A stretch of DNA of 50,119 nucleotides from an uncultured Lachnospiraceae bacterium (GTDB lineage Bacteria > Bacillota > Clostridia > Lachnospirales > Lachnospiraceae): NCBI GenBank assembly GCA_947385425.1, contig CANDKY010000013.1:1-50119 (forward strand), written 5' to 3'. Below the pieces are notes generated by a model. The model was given only the letters and a program-made list of their open reading frames with translations. It was not told where the DNA came from and searched no databases. The position numbers and the translations under genes are program-made. Positions 10,146 to 19,170 of this stretch are shown piece after piece; positions within the stretch are counted from its first letter, which is position 1; every line of letters starts with the position of its first letter.

Positions 10146-11066
10146 TTACTCCAGCCTGTCCCCCACGCCCAGCTCCCGCCCGCACTCATAGCGGTCAATC
10201 AGCAGCGACCCGTCGACCGTCCGCACAATCGGTTTCCCGTCAAACACATCCACCACTTCCCCCGGCGCATAAGCCGAGAAATCAATTATTTCATCAAAAG
10301 GATGGGCTTCCCATACCGTAACCCTCTCCCCCCCGCACATGGCAAAAGCCCCGGGAAAAGGCGCCGCCACCCCGCGGATCAGATTATAAATCTCCCTCGT
10401 CCTCCCGTGGAAATCAATTTTCCCATCCGCCGCCGTCCTCTTATTGTACCAGGAATCAAAATCCTTTGACTCCGTCCTTATTACAATATTCTTTTCCTGA
10501 TATGCCCGTAACAGTTTTCTGATCAGCCTCTTGGAACAAATCATATTCTTATACTGCGCCGTCCTGATATCATCATAAGGCGTTATGGAAAACATCTCCG
10601 TAGCGAACACATTCGGGCTGTCCGCTTTCTCATCATAACGGAACAGATTCAGGTTAAACCGCGTATCGCCTAAAATAATTGACCAGTTCAACGGCGATCT
10701 CCCCCGCCCGAAGGGAAGATACCCGCTGTTGCCATGGAAACCGTACACCCCGTAGGCAAACCGATCCAGTACATAAGCCGGTATCAGCCTCTGCCATCCC
10801 ATGGAAACCGCTATCTCAAACTCATTCCCCTCCATAAACGCCCTTGTTTTGTCATCCGTCAGGAAATAACTGTCCGCCTCAAACACCGGAATCCCGTACT
10901 TATCCGTCAGCACGGATAGCCCCTTAAACCCGGATACCTGGTTCTTATTCAGAACCTCCCTGCTGATCGTAATCACCAAATCCACCGGACAGATATTCTG
11001 ATGGATAAATTCCACTATATTTTCCGATGTATCTTTTACACCAAATACCACCACATTATATTTCAT
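10146..11066 (-). CDS. Formyltransferase-family protein, possible sugar N-formyltransferase
   Basis: The 306-residue protein has the formyltransferase N-domain (substrate loop FHGNSGYLPFGRGRSPLNWSII, then a DxxxDS-type segment YDEKADSPNVF) and a C-terminal beta-barrel-like part (GRTREIYNLIRGVAAPFPGAF). In surface-polysaccharide loci such enzymes use N10-formyl-THF to formylate 4-amino-4,6-dideoxy sugars. The catalytic His and Asp are visible, but the Asn normally two residues before the His (NxH) is Gly (GFH), so activity or substrate may differ. The ATG at 11064-11066 follows SD AGAAGGGG. It is the last gene of the long operon and would suit the 4-amino sugar made by the PglF/PglE pair. Confidence 0.72.
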   Translation of the reverse strand: MKYNVVVFGVKDTSENIVEFIHQNICPVDLVITISREVLNKNQVSGFKGLSVLTDKYGIPVFEADSYFLTDDKTRAFMEGNEFEIAVSMGWQRLIPAYVLDRFAYGVYGFHGNSGYLPFGRGRSPLNWSIILGDTRFNLNLFRYDEKADSPNVFATEMFSITPYDDIRTAQYKNMICSKRLIRKLLRAYQEKNIVIRTESKDFDSWYNKRTAADGKIDFHGRTREIYNLIRGVAAPFPGAFAMCGGERVTVWEAHPFDEIIDFSAYAPGEVVDVFDGKPIVRTVDGSLLIDRYECGRELGVGDRLE

Positions 11067-11130
11067 GCCATACCCCTTCTCTGTCTCCAATTTCCAATCC
11101 GGCTCCGTCTGCCAGTCCCTTAAAGAATCC

Positions 11131-12108
11131 TTACTTCAGATTCTCCCTATACCAGTCAATCGCCAACTGAATCCCTTCCGCGAAATCATACTCCGGATCA
11201 TACCCCAGCATCTTCCGCGCTTTCGAAATATCCGCATTGGAGTCCCTGATATCCCCCAGCCGCGGCGGCCCGAAGATCGGCTCCATCTCCACACCCAGGG
11301 CCTTACACAAATCATAATAGACATCAATCAAAAATTCCCTGCCCCCGGCGCCGATATTAAACGCATTCCCTCCGGCCTCACCGGATGCAAGGCATGCCCT
11401 CAAATTTGCTTCGATCACATTATCAATGTAAGTAAAATCCCTGGACTGCTTCCCGTCCCCATGGATCACCGGCGTCTCCCCATGCAGTAACATACGGATA
11501 AATTTCGGTATAACCGCCGCGTAAGCCCCGTCCGGATCCTGCCTTCTGCCGAATACATTGAAATAACGCAGCCCGTAAGTATCCAGCCCATACAGCTCCT
11601 TGTACAGCCTCCCATACTCCTCATCCACTTTTTTCGTCAAAGCATACGGGGACAGCACCTTCCCTTCCGCACCTTCCCTCTTCGGAAGCTGGGGATGATC
11701 GCCATATACCGATGAACTGGACGCATATACAAACTTCTTCACTCCGCTGCGCCTTGCCGCCTCCATCATATTCAAGGTTCCGCGGATATTGATCTCCTCA
11801 TACAGCAAAGGCATTTCTATACTTCTCGGCACACTTCCCCAGGCCGCCTGGTTCAGCACATAATCCACTCCCTTTGCCGCCTCCAGGCAGGTATCTAATT
11901 CCCTGATATCCCCTTTGATAAAAGTAAACCTCTCCGACTTTGTAAAAGGTTCCACATTCTCATATTTCCCCGTAGAAAGATTATCCAGGCACCTCACCGT
12001 ATACCCCATGGCAAGAATCGCCTCACAAAGATTGGAGCCGATAAAACCGGCGCCGCCCGTCACAAGGAAAACACTCTTTTTGTCAAATTCCAAATCCTTA
12101 TATCCCAT
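11131..12108 (-). CDS. UDP-GlcNAc/GlcNAcA C4-epimerase, TviC/WbpP type
   Basis: This 325-residue extended short-chain dehydrogenase interconverts UDP-GlcNAc(A) and UDP-GalNAc(A) in Vi-antigen and O6 antigen pathways. The NAD motif is GGAGFIGS (18-25) and the catalytic pair is Y155/K159 in SPYALTKK. The segments QAAWGSVPRSIEMP, SSSSVYGDHPQLPK and GLRYFNVFGRRQDPDGAYAAVIPKF are near-diagnostic of WbpP/TviC rather than GalE. SD AGGAAAAG precedes the ATG. Together with the TviB-like dehydrogenase 2.5 kb upstream it should supply UDP-GalNAcA for the polymer. Confidence 0.88.
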   Translation of the reverse strand: MGYKDLEFDKKSVFLVTGGAGFIGSNLCEAILAMGYTVRCLDNLSTGKYENVEPFTKSERFTFIKGDIRELDTCLEAAKGVDYVLNQAAWGSVPRSIEMPLLYEEINIRGTLNMMEAARRSGVKKFVYASSSSVYGDHPQLPKREGAEGKVLSPYALTKKVDEEYGRLYKELYGLDTYGLRYFNVFGRRQDPDGAYAAVIPKFIRMLLHGETPVIHGDGKQSRDFTYIDNVIEANLRACLASGEAGGNAFNIGAGGREFLIDVYYDLCKALGVEMEPIFGPPRLGDIRDSNADISKARKMLGYDPEYDFAEGIQLAIDWYRENLK

Positions 12109-12237
12109 CTTTTCCTACTGCGGTTATGCCGCAACTCTCCTTTCAATAATTCCAATTCTTTCAATGATTCCAATGCTTTCAATAATTCCAATAAAACATT
12201 TGTCCAGGCCACAACGGAAGTTCCATTCCCGCCCCAT
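12109..12237. repeat. Short degenerate tandem repeats upstream of the epimerase gene
   Basis: Positions about 12143-12192 hold a degenerate tandem repeat whose minus-strand unit resembles ATTGAAAGnATTGGAAT, present about two and a half times. It lies just upstream of the epimerase SD. No hairpin or promoter can be assigned. Confidence 0.5.
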
Positions 12238-12942
12238 TCATACCCCTCTCGATGTCCTGGTATCGCCATGCAGTATCCTGCTCTTATCCGCCCCGTTCAT
12301 CTGCACAATACGCCCGCTCCTGTCATAATAAGTCAGCAAATCCGAATTTTTCACATAGCGCTCCATCTGTCCCCGATCTTCCAGATACCGCTCCGCCTCT
12401 GCCCTCCGGCCCTCCATTCCCGAAAGCTTCGTATCGGCACTCCGCTCAACCACGCCTTCCGCCTCTATGACATCCAGCCCGGTTTCCCCCTCCAGTTCCT
12501 GCGACATCTCCGTGACATCTATAGCCTGTGCCCCCTCTTCCGTTCCCGCACTGTCTCCTGCCGCCCCCGGACTGTCCGAATTCCAGAAATCCCAAAGCGC
12601 ATTCCTGATACTGCCGAAAAGCTCTGTGACTGATTTCCACAGCCCGCCGATAAAACCCCTGGCACGCTCCACCGTCTGGCCAAAGTCAATCCCCGGCGTC
12701 TCCCCGCCCTCCGCTCTTTCCCTGCTTTTGCTCCCTCCGTACTGCCCTCTTGACTGGCCGGAAAATTCCGCAATGACACCGTCCGCCTCTACCTTGGTCT
12801 TTTCCTCCCCTTTCTTCTCAGAGTCCTTTTCCGTATTGCCCTGTTCCAAAGAGAATTTCTCACCGTTCTCCATCCCTGTCCCGGCTTTTGTATTTACCCG
12901 TCTATATTCGTAATACCCCCGGTTATTCACCGGATCAACCAT
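12238..12942 (-). CDS. Hypothetical protein, acidic linker with a conserved C-terminal segment
   Basis: The product (234 residues from the ATG at 12940-12942) is not recognised. It has a charged, low-complexity N-terminal half, one short amphipathic or hydrophobic segment (ARGFIGGLWKSVTELFGSIRNALWDFW), an acidic region, and a C-terminus ERYVKNSDLLTYYDRSGRI with VQMNGADKSRILHGD that looks folded and conserved. There is no signal peptide or clear transmembrane helix. The start is chosen for SD GGTGAGGGCG and because upstream codons overlap the end of the preceding membrane-protein gene, to which it would be coupled by an 8-nt overlap. Its position suggests a role with the GT-C-like protein. Confidence 0.55.
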   Translation of the reverse strand: MVDPVNNRGYYEYRRVNTKAGTGMENGEKFSLEQGNTEKDSEKKGEEKTKVEADGVIAEFSGQSRGQYGGSKSRERAEGGETPGIDFGQTVERARGFIGGLWKSVTELFGSIRNALWDFWNSDSPGAAGDSAGTEEGAQAIDVTEMSQELEGETGLDVIEAEGVVERSADTKLSGMEGRRAEAERYLEDRGQMERYVKNSDLLTYYDRSGRIVQMNGADKSRILHGDTRTSRGV

Positions 12943-14623
12943 CGCCCTCACCAGCCTTTCCCTTAGAGCGTGCCTGAAAAATGCCGCCTGAAGTATTGTC
13001 CTGCCGCCCCCGTCCCCGGAACGCGACGAAAAAAGCATTTCTCCCCAACCGCCCGGCCAACACTTTCCGCCCTTCCTTCCCATACCTCCCAAAACATTCC
13101 AGGACAAGCAGAAAATACCCGATATAAAAAGGGACAAACCCATACACCATATATCTGGACAGGCACATAATCGTCAATGACACCGCCGCCACATTCGCCG
13201 CCACAGCCAGCAGAGAAACCGCCATCAGACGCACTGCCGGGCTTCTCCTATCCTTATGATATGCCAGGCACATCATCCCAAATGCCGACAGATAAATAAA
13301 AGCCGCCGCCCAATTTAATAACGGATGCACCACCGCGATGCTGCGCACCAGCCCATAACGGACTATCAGTAAATAATTGCCGCACCATCTAAGGAAACAT
13401 CCCGGCAGAATCCCCCTCATAATCTTCCCTGCGGCCTCATCTGCCATCAGATTCTGATAAATATAATCGCTCGTCACATTTTTATCATAATACTGATAGA
13501 AAACATCCTCTATCATCTCATATTTGACCGTATCATGCCAGGCCTCAATATGCTCCGTCTTTTCCCGCAAAGACTTCCCCGCATATTTATAATTAGCCTG
13601 CCTCTCTTCCGTCAAATCATACATACGGTAAAAAAAAACCCTCGCCTCCTCATCCTCTATCCGCTCCCCGTCCTCCCTGTCTGCAGCATAAAGGACATTC
13701 GTGAGCGTATTCACCGTCCCATACGTATTATTGATGAAATGCCCGTTAAAAACCAGATTATAACTCCTCACTGCCAGCGTGCGCAGGGAAAAAATGCCGA
13801 ACACCAGAGTAACGGCTAAAAGCAGGCGCAGAACTTTGTCCCTCCATATCCGTTTCCGTGACCGGCTCTTTCCCCTGCCCTTCCTCCGTATCCTCTTTAC
13901 TGCCGCAGCTTCCTCCCAATCGGAGGCATTCCCTCCCGGCACAGGCATAGCCTCCCGCTTTGCCTGCACAGGCCTCCGGCCATCCTCCGCAATCCTTTTT
14001 CCCCTTCTTCCGCCCTTCCTTTCTTTCTCCCGGGACGGCCCTGACAACATAATTTCCGCCCCCGTCACCACCAGCCACATCAAAATCGCCAGCATCATCT
14101 GACTTCTTGCCAAAGACAACAGGAAAGCAAGCAGCAGACTCGCCGCCGACGCCCTCCTGACAGCCCTCCTGTCCCTCTCCAAAACGATCTTAAAACATTC
14201 CAGCATGAAAAGCATGAAAAACGGCAGGCAGACAGCCTCGCTCATCACGGAATTCGGAATCAGCAGGTGCAGGGACGAAAAAAACATCGTCGTCACATAG
14301 GGCATCACCCCCAGGAAAACCACCGCCCCCTCCTGCCAAAAGCGAAGCCGGAACCGGCGTGCAACATATTCCGCCATCGCACATATACTGAACGCGGCAA
14401 ACAGATTCTGCAAAACTCCCATTGCCGTCAGCCAGCTTTCCTCCTCCGGCCACACAGCCCTGAGCCCTGCCAGGAAAAGCGGGTACAAAGGCTCCCTGTG
14501 TATATGCATCCTGATATACTGGTCCGAATCATTGTATACCCCCGCCCCAAACACAAAAAACGTACTCAAAAAACCGATATAAAGCAACAGAAAAAGCACC
14601 AGCGGTCTCGCTTTTTTTGCCAT
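12935..14623 (-). CDS. Polytopic membrane protein, putative GT-C-type glycosyltransferase
   Basis: The 562-residue protein has about ten hydrophobic segments. After the first helix (LVLFLLLYIGFLSTFFVFG) an acidic loop, GVYNDSDQYIRMHIHREPLYPLF, resembles the catalytic first loop of GT-C enzymes (ArnT/PMT-like), which use polyprenyl-phosphate sugars outside the membrane. A long basic cytoplasmic insert (about 195-270) interrupts the helices. No exact family was recognised. The ATG overlaps the TviB-like stop as TAATG. The last codons lie on a fragment (AGAGCGTGCCTGAAAAATGCC, 12964-12984 plus strand) of the palindromic element found at 25.2 kb, so the C-terminus GIFQARSKG is probably element-derived. 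Confidence 0.65.
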   Translation of the reverse strand: MAKKARPLVLFLLLYIGFLSTFFVFGAGVYNDSDQYIRMHIHREPLYPLFLAGLRAVWPEEESWLTAMGVLQNLFAAFSICAMAEYVARRFRLRFWQEGAVVFLGVMPYVTTMFFSSLHLLIPNSVMSEAVCLPFFMLFMLECFKIVLERDRRAVRRASAASLLLAFLLSLARSQMMLAILMWLVVTGAEIMLSGPSREKERKGGRRGKRIAEDGRRPVQAKREAMPVPGGNASDWEEAAAVKRIRRKGRGKSRSRKRIWRDKVLRLLLAVTLVFGIFSLRTLAVRSYNLVFNGHFINNTYGTVNTLTNVLYAADREDGERIEDEEARVFFYRMYDLTEERQANYKYAGKSLREKTEHIEAWHDTVKYEMIEDVFYQYYDKNVTSDYIYQNLMADEAAGKIMRGILPGCFLRWCGNYLLIVRYGLVRSIAVVHPLLNWAAAFIYLSAFGMMCLAYHKDRRSPAVRLMAVSLLAVAANVAAVSLTIMCLSRYMVYGFVPFYIGYFLLVLECFGRYGKEGRKVLAGRLGRNAFFVAFRGRGRQDNTSGGIFQARSKGKAGEGDG

Positions 14624-15936
14624 TACAGCCTCCAGTACAGGAATCCTTCCCGATACATATCTTTATCCAACAGCCCTTTGATATCCATCAACACCTTCTC
14701 CGTATGTCCCGCCTGGAAGAACCCGGAAATCTCCTCCCTGGACAGCTTCAAAAATTCCCTGTGCGCCACCGCTATAATGACCGCATCCATATCCCTGACA
14801 TCCTCCAGCTTCCGGAAAGAAATACCATACAGCCTCTCCGCTTCCTCCGCATCCGCCTCCGGATCCACCACCACAGGCGTAATCCCGTATTCCCCCAGCT
14901 CCTTATAAATATCGATTACCTTTGTATTCCTTGTATCCGGACAGTTCTCCTTAAAGGTAAAGCCTAATATAGCCACCTTCGCCCCCTTCACCGGAATATC
15001 CGTTTTAATCAGATTCTTAACAAGGTTCTCCGCCACATAGCGCCCCATATCATCGTTAATACGCCTTCCGGCCAGAATAATACGGGAATGATAACCAAGC
15101 GCATCCGCCTTATACGTCAGATAATAAGGATCCACCCCAATACAATGGCCGCCCACCAGCCCCGGCGCAAAATTCAGGAAATTCCACTTCGTCCCCGCCG
15201 CTTCCAGCACAGCCTTCGTATCTATCCCCATCTTATGGAAAATAATGGAAAGCTCATTCATAAACGCAATATTGATATCCCTCTGGCTGTTTTCAATTAC
15301 CTTCGCCGCTTCCGCTACCTTAATAGACTCCGCCCGGTATACCCCGGCCTCCACTACCAGCTCATACACCTTCGCCACCGTATCCAAAGTTTCCTCATCC
15401 ATGCCGGACACGATTTTCGTGATTGTCTCCAAACGGTGTACCTTATCGCCCGGGTTAATCCTCTCCGGAGAATAACCGATTTTAAAATCCACACCGCATT
15501 TCAGCCCCGACTCCTTCTCCAGGATAGGCACACAAATCTCCTCCGTCACCCCAGGATACACCGTAGACTCAAATACCACCACAGAACCCTTCGTCAGATT
15601 CTGACCCAACAGCCGGCTTGCCCCCTCCACAGGAGTCAAATCCGGCGTATGATCCTCATTTACCGGCGTAGGCACCGCCACAATATGGAACCTTGCCTCC
15701 CGCAGCCTTGAAGCATCCGCCGTAAATTCCACCGAAGTACCTTTAATCACCTCAGCCCCAACCTCATTCGTCGGATCTATCCCCGCCTTATACAGCCCGA
15801 TCTTCTGCTCATTCAAGTCAAAACCCACCACCTTAATCTTCCTCGCAAAAGCCACCGCAATAGGCATCCCCACATAACCTAACCCAACCAAAGAAAGCTT
15901 TTCCTCCCCGCTCACCAACTTCTCATAAAATCCCAT
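14623..15936 (-). CDS. UDP-N-acetylglucosamine 6-dehydrogenase, TviB/VipA type
   Basis: This 437-residue NAD-dependent nucleotide-sugar dehydrogenase oxidises the C6 hydroxyl of UDP-GlcNAc to a uronic acid. The NAD fold begins LSLVGLGYVGMPIAVAF; ESTVYPGVTEEICVPIL, IGYSPERINPGDK, AESIKVAEAAKVIENSQRD and LVGGHCIGVDPYY (catalytic C265) match Vi-antigen TviB closely, and GFTFKENCPDTRNTKV marks the C-terminal UDP-binding domain. Length is normal and key residues are present. SD AAGGAGG precedes the ATG. With the TviC-like epimerase it forms a UDP-GalNAcA route. Confidence 0.92.
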   Translation of the reverse strand: MGFYEKLVSGEEKLSLVGLGYVGMPIAVAFARKIKVVGFDLNEQKIGLYKAGIDPTNEVGAEVIKGTSVEFTADASRLREARFHIVAVPTPVNEDHTPDLTPVEGASRLLGQNLTKGSVVVFESTVYPGVTEEICVPILEKESGLKCGVDFKIGYSPERINPGDKVHRLETITKIVSGMDEETLDTVAKVYELVVEAGVYRAESIKVAEAAKVIENSQRDINIAFMNELSIIFHKMGIDTKAVLEAAGTKWNFLNFAPGLVGGHCIGVDPYYLTYKADALGYHSRIILAGRRINDDMGRYVAENLVKNLIKTDIPVKGAKVAILGFTFKENCPDTRNTKVIDIYKELGEYGITPVVVDPEADAEEAERLYGISFRKLEDVRDMDAVIIAVAHREFLKLSREEISGFFQAGHTEKVLMDIKGLLDKDMYREGFLYWRL

Positions 15937-16196
15937 CTGATTTTCCTCCTTTTTCTATTCCGCACCTAACTCCCGTTCGCCCGCTCCAGCGGGTACTTAA
16001 ATCAGGATAGTGACATCCTTGATTCCGCACTAACCAACATGCTGCCGCCCTGCGGCAGCAAAAAACCGCCATGAAAAACCTGGAAGAATGCCTGCTTTCC
16101 AAGGCATTCTTCCGTGTGAAATGGATTTGCCATACATGGCAAATCCTAGAAGTTCTTAGGCAGCGTACTTTGCTGCCTTAGAACTTCTTTTCACAC
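15937..16196. repeat. Cluster of extragenic hairpins between the GT4 and dehydrogenase genes
   Basis: This gap is almost entirely inverted repeats. In plus-strand order they are: AGGATAGTGACATCCT near 16012, GCTGCCGCC..GGCGGCAGC-type pairing near 16040, GGAAGAATGCC/GGCATTCTTCC at 16082-16113, and a composite element at 16115-16196 bounded by TGTGAAA/TTTCACA. The composite encloses GGATTTGCCAT/ATGGCAAATCC and AAGTTCTTAGGCAGC/GCTGCCTTAGAACTT stems. The last unit is homologous to the tandem array at 44.1-44.5 kb. Its edge supplies the TGA stop of the GT4 gene. Confidence 0.75.
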
Positions 16197-17273
16197 TTCG
16201 CACTTTATCACTTCCTCCAAATACGCGCCAATCACCTTTCTCCTGTCAAATTCCCTCTCCATTTTCGCACGTGCCGCCCTTCCCATCCGGGCCTTCTCTT
16301 CCCGTGGAAGAGCAAGGAATTTCTCCATTGCCCCTATCAGCTCCTCCGCACTGCCCGGCGTAAAACCGAACCCTGTCACACCTTCCTCAAAAGCCTCCCG
16401 GCAGCCGCTGATATCCGATGCAATCACCGGACGCCCCGTGGCGGCCGCCTCGATCAGCGCGTTGGACATCCCCTCGTGAAAAGATGCCACCACAATGGCG
16501 CAGGCTTTTGCCAGAAAAGGATGCACCTCCGTATGGAACCCCCATTGCCTGATAACCCCTTTATCCTCATAATCATTCAAAAGTTCCTGATAATCCTCAT
16601 CGCAATAACCCAATATGGCAAATTCCACATCCTCCCTGTGCAGCCGCACTGCCGCCTCGAGGAATTCCAGAATCCCCCGCTCCTTCATTACCCGTCCTAC
16701 AAAAAGGAAAACAGTCTTCCCGCCTTCCGGGTATTCCTCAAAAGTATGCCGGACAAGGTTCACACCGGAACCGTTTACAAGCCTTGCCTTCTTCCCACGG
16801 ATGCCGTATCCCTCAAAAATCCCTTTATTCTCCGTATTCTGGAAGAAAATGCATTCCGCCTTCTTAAGCCCCGTCCGGTACATCGCAATAATCATTTTCA
16901 GGAATAACCCCTTCCGGTCAAAAGCGCCTCCCAGCCCGGTAATTGTTGCCATGTAAGGAATCCCGGACAGCCTGCAGGCAAATCCGCCGTAAATATTAGG
17001 TTTAATCGTATAGGTAATCACCAAATCCGGTTTTACCTGTTTTAAAAGCTTCCGATAGGTGAGAAACAGCTTCCCGTCCTCCTTCGGATTCACACCCCTC
17101 CTGTTGATGGGTGTCCTGATGATTCCGCAGCCTTCCGCTTCCAGTTCCCTTACCTTCGTATCATCCGGAAGGCTGATGATTACCCTGTGTTTTTCCAACA
17201 ATCCCACCAGCAGTTCATTGCGGAAATCATACAATCCGCCGGAAGAATTTGTTAATATAAGTATCGTACCCAT
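16191..17273 (-). CDS. Glycosyltransferase family 4 (PglA-like)
   Basis: A 360-residue GT-B retaining glycosyltransferase. The N-terminal domain (ILILTNSSGGLYDFRNELL, VITYTIKPNIYGGFACRLSGIPYMATITGLG) is typical of enzymes that add HexNAc to lipid-linked sugars, as in PglA/CapM-like proteins. The C-terminal nucleotide-sugar domain has FLFVGRVMKERGILEFLEA and SFHEGMSNALIEAAATGRPVIASD, with the EGMSNALIEA motif for donor binding. It probably adds the second sugar after the PglC-like reaction. SD AGGTAGG overlaps the stop of the ATP-grasp gene just upstream. Confidence 0.88.
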   Translation of the reverse strand: MGTILILTNSSGGLYDFRNELLVGLLEKHRVIISLPDDTKVRELEAEGCGIIRTPINRRGVNPKEDGKLFLTYRKLLKQVKPDLVITYTIKPNIYGGFACRLSGIPYMATITGLGGAFDRKGLFLKMIIAMYRTGLKKAECIFFQNTENKGIFEGYGIRGKKARLVNGSGVNLVRHTFEEYPEGGKTVFLFVGRVMKERGILEFLEAAVRLHREDVEFAILGYCDEDYQELLNDYEDKGVIRQWGFHTEVHPFLAKACAIVVASFHEGMSNALIEAAATGRPVIASDISGCREAFEEGVTGFGFTPGSAEELIGAMEKFLALPREEKARMGRAARAKMEREFDRRKVIGAYLEEVIKCEV

Positions 17274-17274
17274 C

Positions 17275-18258
17275 CTACCTGACTATCTCCGTATCCCTCA
17301 TATCCTTAACCGCAACTTCATTATACTTCATCATACAAATGCCGGCGCGGTAGCAGCCGACGGAATCCCGGTTTGCCTCCCCTTTCAGATTGCGGATTAC
17401 CTGCTCCGGCATATTCACGCCGCATTCATAAGCATGGGGATAGCCGCCCCCAAAACGCGGATTCACCTCCGAAAAGTAATACGTATCCCCTATTTTAAAG
17501 ATATCCATATCTATCATGCCGCAAAACCCGCATTTCTCCACGAACTTCTCTATCATGGCAAACAGTCTCTCATCCTTCACGGAAACCGACTTATCCGTTT
17601 CCCCCGCACGCATCTTTATCTTTTCCTTCACGAAAATCGAAGTACACCTTCCGGTCACCATATCCACATACACATCCGCCCCGTACTCCGTGCCGTCCAT
17701 ATACTCCTGGATCATCAGATCCTCATATAAGCCAAACAGGACATCCATCTCCCTGTCGCTGCCCACTTTATTAATGTTTATGCTGGCACTTCCCTTTACC
17801 GGCTTTACAAACACCGGATAAGAGATCTCCCCGTTTTGAAGCGCCCGGTAAAAATCTTCCTTGTCCACATAACATCTCCCGGTCGGTATCCGCATCCCAC
17901 ATAACATCTGATACATCCTGTATTTGTCAAAGCAGGTTTCCACCAGCTCATAGGGCGAAATAACCGGTGTTGTCCCCACCTCCAGGAAACGGTCCCTCTC
18001 CTTCGCCAGCAGGCTAAGCTCCGGATCAATAAGCGAAAAGACCCCGTCCACGCTCTCCTTCCTGCATATATCCAGAATCAGATCCACATATCCGGGTTCC
18101 GATATACGGGGCACAATATAAAACTTATCCGCATCATACAATGCCGGCGCCAAATTGGAGCAGTCCGTTGCAATGACTTTCCCGTTCCCCTTAAGTTCCC
18201 GCCTAAAATACTGCACGATTTTATTTCTCGTCCCCGCACTCAAAATCAAAATATTCAT
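17275..18258 (-). CDS. ATP-grasp family carboxylate-amine ligase-like protein
   Basis: The 327-residue protein has a pre-ATP-grasp Rossmann-like domain (MNILILSAGTRNKIVQYF) and an ATP-grasp fold: VFVKPVKGSASININ for the phosphate loop, IQEYMDGTEYGADVYVD, and the metal-binding segment YFSEVNPRFGGGYPHAYECG. The family joins carboxylates to amines through acyl-phosphates. The gene overlaps the PglC-like stop as ATGA and the GT4 gene follows directly, so the enzyme probably acts within the lipid-linked amino-sugar pathway. Coupling an amino or carboxylic acid to the 4-amino group is a hypothesis; the substrate cannot be read from sequence. Confidence 0.8.
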   Translation of the reverse strand: MNILILSAGTRNKIVQYFRRELKGNGKVIATDCSNLAPALYDADKFYIVPRISEPGYVDLILDICRKESVDGVFSLIDPELSLLAKERDRFLEVGTTPVISPYELVETCFDKYRMYQMLCGMRIPTGRCYVDKEDFYRALQNGEISYPVFVKPVKGSASININKVGSDREMDVLFGLYEDLMIQEYMDGTEYGADVYVDMVTGRCTSIFVKEKIKMRAGETDKSVSVKDERLFAMIEKFVEKCGFCGMIDMDIFKIGDTYYFSEVNPRFGGGYPHAYECGVNMPEQVIRNLKGEANRDSVGCYRAGICMMKYNEVAVKDMRDTEIVR

Positions 18259-18920
18259 AAGCTTCCGCCGCCCTGTCCTTTCTTCAATTCCCCTGTTTCC
18301 TCCAGCCTTTTCTTACGTATCTGTGCAAAATTGCCCTCTGCCGCATTCGTATCTTCCGCCACCCCGTCACCGTGCCCAAGCACTGTTTTCACAGTCAGCC
18401 AGAGTACCTTGCAGTCCATCGCAAAAGACAGATTCCTCACATACTCCACATCCTTTTCCAGACGCCTGTCCCAATCTATGAAATTCCTTCCGCTCACCTG
18501 TGCCAGTCCCGTAAGCCCCGGCCGTACCGTATGGCGCAGCCGTTCTTCCTCCGTATAATAAGGCAGATAAGAAACCAGCAAAGGCCTCGGTCCGATAATG
18601 CTCATATCCCCCTTTAAAATATTCAACAGTTCCGGCAGCTCATCCAGGCTGGTTGCCCTTAATATCCTCCCGAATCCTGTCAGCCTCTCACTGTCCGGCA
18701 GAAGCCTGCCCTCCGCATCCTTTTTATCCGTCATGGTACGGAACTTGCACAAGGTAAAAATCTTCTCCCCCCTGCCCGGACGTTCCTGCCGGAACAATAC
18801 CGGGGAACCCAGTTTACAGCGGACCAATACGGCCAGTACCAGCAGCAGGGGGCTCAATATGATAATCGCTGCCAGTGACAGCAGGAAATCCAGGCATCGT
18901 TTTACGAACTTTTTATACAT
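18255..18920 (-). CDS. Initiating polyprenyl-phosphate sugar-1-phosphate transferase (PglC-like)
   Basis: This 221-residue monotopic enzyme transfers a sugar-1-phosphate from a UDP-sugar to undecaprenyl phosphate and so starts lipid-linked oligosaccharide synthesis. It has the N-terminal re-entrant hydrophobic helix (LDFLLSLAAIIILSPLLLVLAVLV), FRQERPGRGEKIFTLCKFRTM, the catalytic SLDELPELLNILKGDMSIIGPRPLL segment and RPGLTGLAQVSGRN. It is small like PglC, without the extra helices of WbaP/WcaJ. Its substrate is probably the UDP-4-amino-sugar made by the PglF- and PglE-like enzymes encoded upstream. Confidence 0.92.
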   Translation of the reverse strand: MYKKFVKRCLDFLLSLAAIIILSPLLLVLAVLVRCKLGSPVLFRQERPGRGEKIFTLCKFRTMTDKKDAEGRLLPDSERLTGFGRILRATSLDELPELLNILKGDMSIIGPRPLLVSYLPYYTEEERLRHTVRPGLTGLAQVSGRNFIDWDRRLEKDVEYVRNLSFAMDCKVLWLTVKTVLGHGDGVAEDTNAAEGNFAQIRKKRLEETGELKKGQGGGSL

Positions 18921-19170
18921 TTTGTTTTATTCCCTTTTATTTCCTTTTGTTTTATTTCCTTTTATTTTTTCCATTCCCCTTATTCCGGTTTTGCCGGAGC
19001 AGTCCCGGCCTTTTTCCCCCCCTCTTCCCCGCACCGCTGTTCCCGGCCATTTTCTGCCGTAAAGAACTGTACACGGCCATTTTCCCCGTCCCTGTCACCG
19101 GCGCCGCATTCCCATTCCATAGCAAACGTAATCTTCCTTCTCATTCAGGAACCTGCCTATACCGTCCCTG
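18921..19170. repeat. 250-bp non-coding gap with short direct repeats
   Basis: No gene is supported. A 16-bp direct repeat (CCGTCCCTGTCACCGG on the plus strand) occurs at 19086-19101 and 19162-19177, the second copy covering the aminotransferase stop codon. Near 18925-18970 the minus strand has AAAAGGAAATAAAAC-type repeats just before the PglC-like start, which also provide its weak purine-rich SD. No terminator or promoter is obvious. Confidence 0.6.
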
